From positions 434,001 through 498,000 of the forward strand of contig NW_020167524.1 in NCBI RefSeq assembly GCF_001641265.1: DNA of 64,000 nucleotides. The letters run 5' to 3'. Below are positions 11,686-21,434 of the stretch, in pieces. The stretch comes from Pseudogymnoascus destructans (taxonomy: Eukaryota; Ascomycota; Leotiomycetes; Thelebolales; Thelebolaceae). The notes beneath the pieces were generated by a model. It searched no databases, was not told the origin of the DNA, and worked only from the letters and a program-made list of their open reading frames with translations. How positions within the stretch are numbered: position 1 is the first letter of the stretch; every line of letters begins with the position of its first letter. The position numbers were made by a program, and so were the translations under genes.

Positions 11686-12913
11686 TCAGCGTTGCCACAA
11701 AGCATTATTGCGATATACGCTCAATGTACGCTCAATCCTCCCTATATCGTTTGCCAGCTGGGTTAATTGAAGTACTTGACTTTTTGGCAGTAGTGGCAAA
11801 GCAAGGATGAAGCAAGGCCGTTTGTTAGACTCCAAGTTTAGCATCTGGGCAATGAGATGTTCAGGCGTAGTTGATTTGCGAGACGCTAGTATCCCGACTC
11901 CTTTCTGAAAATCTGCTTGGACGGGGATATGAGAGGAAACCTGCCACTCTGGAACAAACATTCTGAGACCGATAATTCCGCAAGACCAGATATCGAGACC
12001 TACACCATGGACCTAATGTAGCATGTCCGGCGCTTGGTATCCAGGAGTGCTGCCTTTCCACTGATTGGCCTCTGTGAGTGAATCTGGACGGTTTGCCCAT
12101 AGTCAAGAATCACCACCGCTATTCTGCGTTCATCGTACGACACAACGCCAATGTTAGAAAGCTTGAGATCTCGATGGAGAAGTGGGAAAGGGCTTGCATT
12201 GTGCAGAGCATGCACCCCTTGCAGTAATTGGTAAAACGCTATGATCCTCAGGTCTGGGGACAACTTCAACAACATCTCGGTGAGTGTAAGCCTAGCAAAA
12301 GGCTGGATGATAAAGACGACTCTCTCTGGGCGGGCCGGCAGACCATGACGTTCGTCGTCTTCGTTTTCTGGGCTGGTAAACCAGGTATCTCCACGCTCAT
12401 AGTAGACACCACGCTTAACCAATAGTTGTGGATGGCTAGGTAGATGATCCAGAATAGAAAGCTCTCCCGCAATATCCCTCATCGTTTTCGAAGTCCTCAC
12501 TATAGTCTTTGCTGCCGCTGGCTCCCCAGTGACTCTGTGCTTTGCTGCACTAACTGTTCCAAACCCTCCTGAGCCCGCTGTTCCCTTGCATACCCAATCA
12601 TCGAGCGTGAAGTCCCACGGGGATGGCGTAGCAGATATGTCAGGCGGAGGGGCAGGTCTTGAGAGATACCATCTGAAGTATGCGTTTAAATTCGATTGAT
12701 AGGTTACTTCGTCGGCATTAACATATTCCAGGCAGTATGTGAGGTTGCCAAAGGAGACGATCTGTGATCTTGAAGTGATGGCATGTGATCCTGCGGAGAA
12801 TTCCTCGGTGCCAACAAAAATGGATGCCCCTGGTGGAGGAGACTTGACACACAAGCAGCACGAGCTGTCAAAGTAGAAGATGGCATGCTTGCCGCGTACA
12901 CTTCTCTTGCCAT
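11686..12913 (-). pseudogene. Broken FHA-domain protein kinase gene
   Basis: Minus-strand reading shows, in order: the second half of an FHA domain (RSVRGKHAIFYFD at about 12860-12910, then SHAITSRSQIVSFG), then a Ser/Thr kinase domain with glycine loop GSGGFGTV, an AAAKTI lysine, catalytic loop HRDLKLSNIG and DYG in place of DFG. Just after this the frame slips by one base near 12060. The new frame continues with STPGYQAPDMLH, hits an in-frame TAG at about 12015-12017, and then resumes with DIWSCGIIGLRMF and the C-lobe ending near 11686. One frameshift plus one nonsense codon in the activation segment and αF region would remove kinase activity. The first part of the FHA domain is also missing. 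FHA-kinase proteins are known signalling proteins; this copy is most likely dead. Confidence 0.75.
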
Positions 12914-13454
12914 GGAAACTTATTATAGATCAGGATAGATGTACAAAGGCTATAGCAATCGTTGGCATACAAGACAAAAAATGGCGCAAGACAAGAAGCT
13001 CAACGGCGCCAGATATACTGGATTTCCTGAGCCCTTCAGTAAAGGACAGTGCCATTGTCTTCTTACTCATCTATATGGCCTAACGCTCTAGATCGCAATA
13101 CCACCTTGCGTCATCCAGACGCGGACATCTCCCCTCAAGCATTCCTGGAAGCTTCCGATATTATCGCCAAGCGCTCCATCTCGCGTACTCGCAATCATAG
13201 CAGCAGGAAGAAGGGATTCCTCAACTCTCGCGACATAGAGAAAGACATGAAGAATGCAGATGATCTGCATGCTGAACATAAGGCATGAGCAGAGTCAAAG
13301 ATTATGGCGAGAGCAGCAAATGTGGTGATTGAGTCTATAAGCATACACACATCTATCCCTTTCTGAGAATATTGAGCATGAGATAAAAAAACGTCCCATA
13401 TAACATGTCTACCCTAATATCCAAGCTGAAATTTATTGTATCCTACAAAGTAGA

Positions 13455-13535
13455 AATAAACGCAGCAGTAGCTAGTTAAGCCAGATGCGAATGCATCGAA
13501 ATGTGCCCAAATCGACGCATCCAACTGTTTCCCGT
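13455..13535. repeat. Diverged direct repeat, copy 1
   Basis: This stretch matches 13988-14072 in the same orientation. Shared landmarks in the same order are AAAGTAGAA, AGCTAGTTAAGCC (GGCTAGTTAAGCC in copy 2), CGAATGCAT and ACGCATCC. I estimate about three quarters identity by eye. It may be a piece of an old transposon or LTR. Confidence 0.55.
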
Positions 13536-13987
13536 TAGCTTCAGAGTATTCTATTTTCTCGATATTCCCTACCTGGTGAAGTCCTTGGCCAGTAGCTGTG
13601 CAGAAAATTCCCACACCAGTTTGTTCTTATTTCGGGCAGGCTGAAGTTGTGATTTCGAAAAGTAAGTTCTTCTCTGCTAAAATCAAGCTGTTCTCTTCCA
13701 CGAAGGGACCGACTGATTCTGAAACTAGAGTAAGGTACAGTGGGGTAATAATTTGCTACCTGTGGTAAGGAAATTTAAAGAGATAATTGAGCAGATGAGA
13801 TTTATTATGTAGATAGAGTGGAAATAAATGGACTGTTGATATCAAACAAAATACTCAGTGACAACAGATATCCTTTCCAGCTTCTTGATACCGGCTACTT
13901 ATACTGTTCTGTCGATAACGGACGGGTGGTCCATCCAGTGATCCGCCCTCAAATTCTGTAACACCCCTCCCCTGGTCTAACCACCTG

Positions 13988-14072
13988 GAAAGTAGAACTA
14001 AACTCGGAAGTGGCTAGTTAAGCCAAAGTCGAATGCATTGATATGGACCAAAGTCAACGCATCCTACAAATA
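13988..14072. repeat. Diverged direct repeat, copy 2
   Basis: Second copy of the repeat at 13455-13535, about 530 bp downstream and in the same orientation, with scattered substitutions and small gaps. Confidence 0.55.
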
Positions 14073-15821
14073 TCATTCAAGAATATCCTTCCAAGACATG
14101 TGGTTCATTGCTGTCTCTTCCCATTTCGACTACCGCCTTTTAAACACCAGTCATATAAAACCGCCACCCCCTCTGGATCCAGCCGTTAGTGCACCACACA
14201 GCTCCTTCCTCATCAATAATGACACGTAAGCAATGGATATGTTGCCTCTGCATCCCGCTACAACAACAAGACAGGATAGTCTCAGATAAGGAAATTCCTT
14301 GGCTAGACTCCCATTAAAGCGCCTGACACCTTGGAAATGATAATGGCGCAATACCTCCACCATCTCGAGCATCAACGTTCCCATTTCAGCGTCCGGCTGT
14401 GCAACTCTTCTTTCAGCTCCTTTCAGGTCTATAAGCTCATTCGCAATCAGTCTGCCTTGCCTCGCGGAAATGCAGCGCACGGTGAGTCCGGAACTCAGCT
14501 GAAGCTCGCCATTACAAACCAACATGACCAAGATCAAGGGGGTTATGCAGCCCTCAGCCTATCTAGCGGAGGATGCAGCTGTTCTCCACTCACAAGCGCA
14601 AGAAACGGCCAGATCAGGGGTTTCTGCAGCTCACCAATCTGATTTTACCCCTGAAATACCATTAGCTCGAGCTCTGCAGTAATGCACTGCCTCAAAGAGA
14701 GGCAAGACCATGTGATGATTGATCAGCAACTTAGCTCGTCGTATCTGACCGAGGTCTATAAGAAGGGCCTCCCTCCCACTTCTTAAGAGCCAACTTTCCA
14801 CGTCCTTTACTCTCAAGCCTCATCGCAGATACGCAGCGATACAAAATCAGCATGACCGCTTCAACTCAAACAATCGGTATGGCTCCGATAGCTCAGACAT
14901 GGACAGACATGACAGACGATGAGTTCATTGAGTGTTGTATGGAAGTCCCTTGCGGGGGGGCCGAATTCGAATGCATGGCGAGAAGTGGTGGCTGGATTGG
15001 GAGGGGGGCAGGGGTTGCGTTGTCCTTCTTCCTTGTTGTTGGGGAGTTGGGGGGCGGGTTTACGTAGTACAGTTGCAAGTGTGGGAAAAGATTTGTCACG
15101 AAGTGTAGCGAAGTGTAGCAAACATTTTGATGTTGAGTAAGGGGCTTTGGAGGAGGTTTTGCGGTGAGTAGTTGTAAGTCCAGAGTTCGTCCTGGGTTTG
15201 GTTCTCCTGGCCGACATTCCCGTAGCGTTGGCTCACTCCTCTGTGGGCGAGGTAAGGGTTAATTGAGCTTGGGATATGGATGGAAAAACAACGCATATTT
15301 GCTGTATTTTTTCGGCTTGGGCTGGTAGCTGACGGCTCTGAGTACTGGATTGAATACTATCCTGATTCAATCGTGCTCTGAAATCTAGTATCCCTTTAAA
15401 CTCCGTGTGCTTTGATGTCAATAATCTGGCAACTCTTTGTGATTCTGGCTCTGTATTTCCCTGATTTATGTCTGTATATACTGTTCTCTTCGTCGAACTG
15501 TGTCTGCGATGCCCCTGCCATGCCCAGATCCCATCGCTTTCCCACTCTCTACTCAAGGCACATCGTTGAGTGACTGTTCACACCCAGGAGCGCCCAAGTT
15601 CATCAACTAAACATATCGCAAGACATTAAATAGCCCAGAGGGTGATGGTAATGGCCAGGTCTGGAGTTCTTGTTTGTTCTCAGATAAGTTATATTGGAGG
15701 TTGAAGCAGTTAAATAGTATAGATTCATTAATTATTACTGAACAACGATAGATATAAACGTCGCTCCGAAAGCCTCCTCTCGAATACCTCTTTCACATCA
15801 CTTCCATCAAACCTATACCAT

Positions 15822-16946
15822 CTATACCTCCAACTTCTCAACGCCCACGAGCACCGCCTCCGCATTCAAAGCATCGATCTCAGCCTGCACGAACGGAATC
15901 CCACCAGCCAACCTCCCCTCCATCGTCTCCTGCTCGATCTCCCCTGGAAAAAAAATCCTATCCACACCCGCCATCTTCTCACTCCCCACGACCTTCTGAT
16001 ACAGCGTATCCATCCTCTCCTTAAACGCATCCAAATCCATAAACAAATCAGGCTTAATCGCCACAAGAAAATGTCCCACATCCGCCGGCTTCGACGGATC
16101 ATACGGCCCCGTCACTCCTCCCGCAAACGCACTCCCCGACAAAACCCCAGAGAACACATCCATCATCACAGCCAACCCGCTCCCCTTCGGGCCCCCCATC
16201 GGTAGCATAACGCCCTTCAACGCCTCTGCGGGGTCCTCCGTCGGCCTCCCCTCCCCATCCAGTGCCCAGTCACCCGGGATCTTCTCACCCCGCCTCAGCG
16301 CCTTATGAATCTTCCCCCGCGCGGCAACACTGGGTGCCATATCCAGAATAAACGACTTCGTCTTACCCGCCGGCGCTCCCGCTGCAATGGGACTCACACC
16401 CATCAACTTCTCGCGCCCGCCCCAGGCTGGGAGCGCCGGCGACGAATTCGTGAAGACCAACGACATCAGACCGGCATCAAGAGCTTGCTGGACTAGCCAT
16501 GCGGACATACCGAAGTGGTTGGAGTGGCTAATTGACACCATGCCGATGCCATACACCTTCGCGGCCTCGATAGCAGCTTCCATTCCCTGGTGGGCTGAGA
16601 CAAAGCCGAATGCGTTCTTCCCGTCGATGTGTGCGGCGACGGGGGTGGTTTGGATTAAGACGGGCTCGGCGGTGGGGGAGAGGACACCGCTGCGGATGCG
16701 GGCGAGGTAGGAGGGTAGGCGCTGGGTGCCGTGCGTGTCGATGCCGCGGAGGTCGGCGAGGACGAGGGCTTTGGCGATGATGGTGGCGTGGGCGGGGGTG
16801 ACGGAGTTGGCTTCTAGGAGTCTTTGGGCGAAGGATTGGAGGGAGGTGGGTTGGATGTTGGTCATGCTCTGTTGGGGGTCTGATGCTGAGGCCATGATGG
16901 CGATGTTGTGGTGGTGGTTGAGGTGAGTGGGGGTTTCTTTTAGCAC
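15822..16946 (-). CDS. Ldh2/MDH2-family NAD(P)-dependent oxidoreductase
   Basis: A single-exon 374-residue protein of the malate/L-lactate dehydrogenase family (Ldh2, unrelated to classical LDH/MDH). Family marks are ADLRGIDTHGTQRLPSYL near residue 70, the SHSNHFGMSAW segment with the active-site histidine, FTNSSPALPAWGG, and PKGSGLAVMMDVFSGVLSG in the C-terminal half. Members reduce or oxidise 2-keto/2-hydroxy acids (malate, lactate, sulfolactate, ureidoglycolate, diketogulonate), so the substrate is not predictable. The predicted start is followed by a second Met at residue 18 (MASASDPQQ), which fits the family N-terminus better and may be the true start. The protein has no signal peptide and is probably cytosolic. 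Confidence 0.88.
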   Translation of the reverse strand: MLKETPTHLNHHHNIAIMASASDPQQSMTNIQPTSLQSFAQRLLEANSVTPAHATIIAKALVLADLRGIDTHGTQRLPSYLARIRSGVLSPTAEPVLIQTTPVAAHIDGKNAFGFVSAHQGMEAAIEAAKVYGIGMVSISHSNHFGMSAWLVQQALDAGLMSLVFTNSSPALPAWGGREKLMGVSPIAAGAPAGKTKSFILDMAPSVAARGKIHKALRRGEKIPGDWALDGEGRPTEDPAEALKGVMLPMGGPKGSGLAVMMDVFSGVLSGSAFAGGVTGPYDPSKPADVGHFLVAIKPDLFMDLDAFKERMDTLYQKVVGSEKMAGVDRIFFPGEIEQETMEGRLAGGIPFVQAEIDALNAEAVLVGVEKLEV

Positions 16947-18149
16947 AACATTGATTGAGAGGGTTGGTGCGGCGGGAAAGGATCCAATGGATGCACAATT
17001 GTAATTTCTGAGAGGGAATCGGGCCTAAGAAGCTTATTGTTGGGGATTGGAAGCTTTATGACGGTTGATGTGCGGGGCAGACCGAGTTAAATCTTACTCC
17101 ACATATGGTTAGTAGTAGTCTCCCTTCTCCTCCGATATGTCCTTCCGGAAGCAGGCTCACGGCGCAGAGTAGCTCATACTAAAATATTAGAGAAATGACA
17201 TTTATCTCATGAGCTCCTGCATAGGCCTTTCACGGCAGTTTCAAAGTTCTACGTGAGATATAATTTGCGGGATGGCCAGAAGTGTGTTGCCCAAAAACGG
17301 ACATGGGGAAACTTTGGAGAATGCGGGGAATTGGGGTCTTCACCCCCGCAAGACCAATGTCCCAGCAGATCAGCGTTATTCTAGATGTGTCCCGTCTGGC
17401 TCCTTCACAACATATTCTACGTCACCAGAAGTCCGCCGAGCTATATTATATCCTTGGACATGGATTCGAGGTTTGGGTGCAAAGGGGCCAACATATATAT
17501 CTAGCTGGGGAGACACACGACTGTGCCAAACCCAGCCCAGACTCAAGCTTGCGGAAACTATCAATGTGCGTATACGAGCTATATATGACTATATCACTGG
17601 GTCTGTTTTCGAGGCTGGCCGTTTGCCGGCTGTGGTGCGAACGGCGGATGTGGTTGGAAACCCAATTTCCTAGCGCAGACGGCGTATTGATGCTGAGTAT
17701 ACACATTTCAATACCGGCAGAAACAGAGGCACAAGCTGCAGGTTGATATAGTAGATCAATTGGTAATATATTGCTTCTATTTGACGAGATGTATAGGGAC
17801 TGTATCGAACACTTCGAACTACTCTGTCAGGTGAAATTCAAGAGCAGTAGATACGGAACGCATGTTTTGTCTCCCGTCCGACAACGAAGAGTCCCAATGA
17901 AAGGACCTTCACATCTCGCATCGCCATAGAAGACGCGGTGCTACACAATGGTCAAACGGTATAATTTCGAAAAAGAAGAAGAGGAAATTCCCAGCCCAAG
18001 CGAACTTTGAAGATATTGCTGCATAGTGGGGCGTCTTGCTTATGTAACGCGCTAAAACCGGCGATTCCTATCCGAAAAACTTCGTAGCCTACAACTCCTC
18101 CCACAAACTTTTGCTTCTTCCTTTTTCTTTTCTTAAATATCCAAAAACC
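16947..18149. other. Intergenic DNA between divergent genes
   Basis: This holds the promoters of the oxidoreductase (minus) and Rab escort protein (plus) genes. A 133-154 codon open frame at about 17272-17746 has no recognisable motif and I do not call it a gene. CT-rich sequence at 18110-18135 lies just before the Rab escort start. Confidence 0.5.
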
Positions 18150-20008
18150 ATGGAATCCCTCGCTGGTACAAGCTGGGATGTCGTGATTGAGGGGACGGGG
18201 CTGCAGCAGTCTCTACTGGCACTGTGAGTGCCTCTGGCCTAACCTTGCTTTGCTTTGCTTTGCTTGCGTCATGTCTGACTGACGCAGCCTTTGAAGGGCT
18301 CTGTCGCGATCGGACAAGAAGGTGCTTCACGTCGATGGGAATAACTACTATGGTGGCTCCGAAGCTGCCTTCAGCTTACAGGAAGTGGAAGCTTGGGTGG
18401 AGAGCTTAACAGGTACGATTCGACGTTGAAGATTGCCTGAAGCTCGGTCCACTAATGCTGGTTTAGCTACCCCTGCCGCGCCATTCTCAAATGTGTCATT
18501 GCGGAAAGCAGAAACGAGCGCGTCGAGTGCGAAGAAGCTGTCCCCTTCACGGGCGTACACTCTTACACTCTCGCCGCAGATCATATATGCCAAATCCAAG
18601 CTCGTCTCACAGCTGGTATCTTCACAAGTCTACCGACAACTGGAGTTCCAGGCTGTGGGGAACTGGTGGTTATATAAAAATACCTCTGGTGCCTCCCCGG
18701 CTGCGCATGAAGCTGGAAAGCTGAGGCGCATGCCGAATGGCCGAGAAGATATCTTCTCGGACAGGAGCATTGATGTCAGAGCCAAGCGCGGGCTGATGAA
18801 GTTCATCAAGTTCGTTGTTGACTTTGAGAACCAGACAGGTGTATGGGAGACCCATGCTGATACTCCCTTCGTGGAGTTTCTGGCGTCACAGTTCCAGCTG
18901 CCCCCATCTATGCAGACATATCTTGTTGCTTTGACCCTGTCATTGGAGCCCCCGGCGGTTACTTCTGTTCGATATGCCCTGCCTAGGATTGCAAGACATC
19001 TTACATCAATTGGTGTATTTGGACCTGGCTTTGGGGCAGTCGTCCCAAAGTGGGGTGGGGGTGCAGAGATTGCACAGGTGGGATGTAGAGCAGGCGCCGT
19101 TGGAGGTGCTGTCTATGTTTTGGGCACTGGCATTTCTGGCATCGACACTGGCTCGACTGACGTTAGCCTCAAGTTCACCAATGACGAGGCTGTTCAGTCT
19201 CGGTACTACGTCTCTTCGCAAGATAAGGCCATCAAAGAAATCGACCCGGACGCCTCGACGGTTTCGAAGCTCGTCGCCATCGTTTCCTCCGACCTGTCGT
19301 CTCTCTTCGTCTCAACCGTGGAAGGTGCCCCGATTGCAGCGGTTGCAGTTGTCGCCTTCCCGGCCGACGCGGTCGATGTGGATGGTCAAACCTCAACGCA
19401 GCCGATATTTATCATGGTGCATTCGAGCGACTCGGGGGAGTGCCCTCAAGGACAATGTAAGCTCAACTCTTTTTTTTTCATATCGTTACCATGCAAGCAT
19501 TCTATGATGATTCAACCTCGAATACTTATCTACATTGTCTGATACCCCTTGAAGATACAACCTCTGACAGTCTGATGAATGCTTCTCATTTACATTTAAC
19601 TATGTTCCTCGTTACAGAAGACATGCTAACATGAATTGATTTTAAGATGTACTATACGCCAGTACCACCAATATTCGAAACCCGAAAGGGCGCTTGGAAT
19701 CAGCTGTGTCAAAACTTTTGAAATTCATGGATGCTTCACGTGCAGATACGGAGGGTTCGGAGCAGGATGCTGTTCTCTTCGAGATGTATTATGAACAGTG
19801 CCGTTCTTCAACTTCGAACCTGGCGTCTAACACTTCATGTGCCTTGCCATCTTCGTCATTGGACCTGTCGTTCGACGATACTACATTGGATGGCGTCGAG
19901 GACGCATGGCGTCGTATTATGGGGAGTCCTGAAACGGAATCTCCATATATGGTGTTCGAGACTCGAGAGCAATTGGGTGATGATGATAATGGCATGGATG
20001 GACTATAA
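18150..20008 (+). CDS. MRS6: Rab escort protein (REP / Mrs6)
   Basis: Four exons: 18150-18223, 18297-18412, 18467-19456 and 19647-20008, total 513 residues. All junctions have GT/AG ends and matching phases; the second intron has an ACTAATG branch site. The protein starts MESLAGTSWDVVIEGTGLQQ, a GDI/REP-type nucleotide-binding-like N-terminus, then KVLHVDGNNYYGG, typical of this family. The middle carries the conserved RPRAFDL-type block degenerated as DIRAKRG-like sequence and YASTTNIRNPKGRLESAV near the C-terminus. REP presents newly made Rab/Ypt GTPases to the type II geranylgeranyl transferase and delivers them to membranes. The third intron is long for this window (190 nt). A large inverted repeat lies 136 bp past the stop. 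Confidence 0.82.
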
Positions 20009-20143
20009 TGACATCTTTAGAGGCGGCGCGTTAGGAGTTTGCAACATACCCATGAATGAATTATATGCTATTTTCCGAACCTCTTGCCGATCTACCGTAG
20101 TACCTGACAGCCAACACGAGGCAATCATGTGCCGCAAAGCGCT

Positions 20144-20346
20144 TTCGCCTGGCTCAATTCCGTCCGATCAATCACGGCCCGTGCTACCCTTCGGTTGAGC
20201 GGGCCCGACTATGCCGCCTTGGATCGAGACCAAATCGTGAAGCTTCTGCCAAGCTGCCACTATCGATCCAAGGCGGCATAGTCGGGCCCGCTCAACCGAA
20301 GGGTAGCACGGGCCGTGATTGATCGGACGGAATTGAGCTAGGCGAA
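20144..20346. repeat. 84-bp inverted repeat with 35-nt loop
   Basis: Left arm 20144-20227 and right arm 20263-20346 are reverse complements at all but one position (G/A in GGCTCAATT versus AGCTCAATT). The 35-nt spacer includes AAGCTTCTGCCAAGCTGCC. The arms are GC-rich and not coding. It could be a foldback transposon remnant or the template of a long hairpin RNA from read-through of the Rab escort gene. Confidence 0.95.
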
Positions 20347-20515
20347 TCAGCGACGCCCTGTAAGCGCCTTATGCATGAAGGAAAGACGGCCACCACCGAA
20401 TAGCTCCATGCAATTGGTGGCGATGGACGTGATCGTCACCACCGTCACAGTTGTTTGTGGGTGGTGACTGAAGGGAAGAATCCATGTTGCCAGATCATAC
20501 CCTGATCTGTGCTGG

Positions 20516-20842
20516 TCAGTCAATGGACGACTCTAACGCCCCCCCAGCTGGCCCCAGTGGCCCTCCGGCTTGTCTTGCGGTATTTTGCTGCACCTCCTTC
20601 CACTTCGTCTTCAGCTCCTCGGAAAAGGTATCTGGTCTTGCGCTGCCCTGCCTTTCACCTAGCACTGCTAGACGGTAAAGGTTTCCCAGGTGCGCCGGCA
20701 CTGAGTTGGCTTGCATATATCTACGCACCAGTCCTCCCCCAGCCAGAGTTTGGGCACTCACGGAGACTTCGGCATCCGACTCTGGAGGAGAGCCCAAGCA
20801 CTCCATCAAGCTCAGTTGCATAAGAGCGGGACAATTTTTCAA
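20516..20842 (-). other. Unassigned open frame, 108 codons, possible gene fragment
   Basis: This minus-strand frame has balanced amino-acid use and reads like protein (for example LVRRYMQANSVPAHLGN, LYRLAVLGERQGSARPD, EELKTKWKEVQQ). I do not recognise the family. It lies just inside the transposon end at 20932-20973, in the orientation a mobile-element gene would have, so it may be a passenger or transposon-derived fragment. A plus-strand frame of similar length overlaps it. Confidence 0.25.
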
Positions 20843-20931
20843 TGTTCAGCCACTCACAACTGCCGATCTCCACCGTTGTCCCAAGTCAACTAGCCTGTCT
20901 ATCGATCACATTGGCTCGATCAGTAAAGCAC

Positions 20932-20973
20932 CATAACATTACTCGGGTTTTTATTGGACTACTCTACTACAGG
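20932..20973 (-). mobile_element. Tc1-like terminal repeat, copy A
   Basis: A 42-bp stretch that is the reverse complement of 35011-35056, with one substitution and one 4-bp gap. Weaker similarity continues outward to a shared ACATTTATTAA near 21000-21009. The other copy sits directly before a Tc1-type transposase fragment, so I read this as the terminal repeat of a related decayed element. Confidence 0.6.
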
Positions 20974-21434
20974 GATAGCGACGATCATCACCCTACATAC
21001 ATTTATTAAGTAGTGTAGGAACCTCCCGTGCTTCCGAGCGACTAAGTTCGGAATCTGGTGATGCATTCATTGGGAACGACGAAAGAAGAATACTTTATCC
21101 CAGTCGCATCTCGCCTTCCTCTCTGTTGCTCTCCCATTTTTACGTGTCTAGCGATTTAGATGGCTGTGTCGACACTCGCTATATAATACTCACTTGAGGA
21201 ATCTGGCATTTCTCTCAGACGTCTCGCCGCTTACTCCCAATACGAGTCGATATACCCTGTTTGCGATTGAGCGTGGGCCACTTCCAGCCCAACCTGCCAT
21301 GAACCGCAGCGACCAGTTTTGCAGCCACATCGATGAGCTGTGTCGGAGGATCGAATAACGAGCCACAGACTCTGTGCGCCTCACGGACCTGAACACCAAC
21401 GAAGCCGCCTCCGAAGCGCACCGTTACCTGCAGG
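20974..21434. promoter_or_regulatory. Upstream region of the ferric reductase gene
   Basis: Non-coding DNA between the transposon end and the reductase start. TATATAATACTC at about 21180 could be a TATA element. No GATA-rich iron-regulator cluster stood out by eye. Confidence 0.3.

Larger units (their letters stand above)
12914..15821. other. Intergenic DNA with decayed repeats
   Basis: No intact gene. Besides the direct repeat described separately, there is TACAGTGGGG followed by TAATAATTTG at about 13736, which resembles a Tc1/mariner terminal inverted repeat, but I found no partner end. Small open frames at 13049-13288 (plus), 14151-14537 (minus) and 14852-15067 (plus) have no recognisable domain. 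Confidence 0.45.

Noticed and set aside
13736..13765. TACAGTGGGG terminal-repeat-like sequence
   Set aside because: It resembles a Tc1/mimp-type end, but I could not find an inverted partner or target duplication.
17272..17746. 133-154 codon open frames between the oxidoreductase and Rab escort genes
   Set aside because: No recognisable motif, two overlapping frames of similar length and no splice pattern; insufficient support for a gene.
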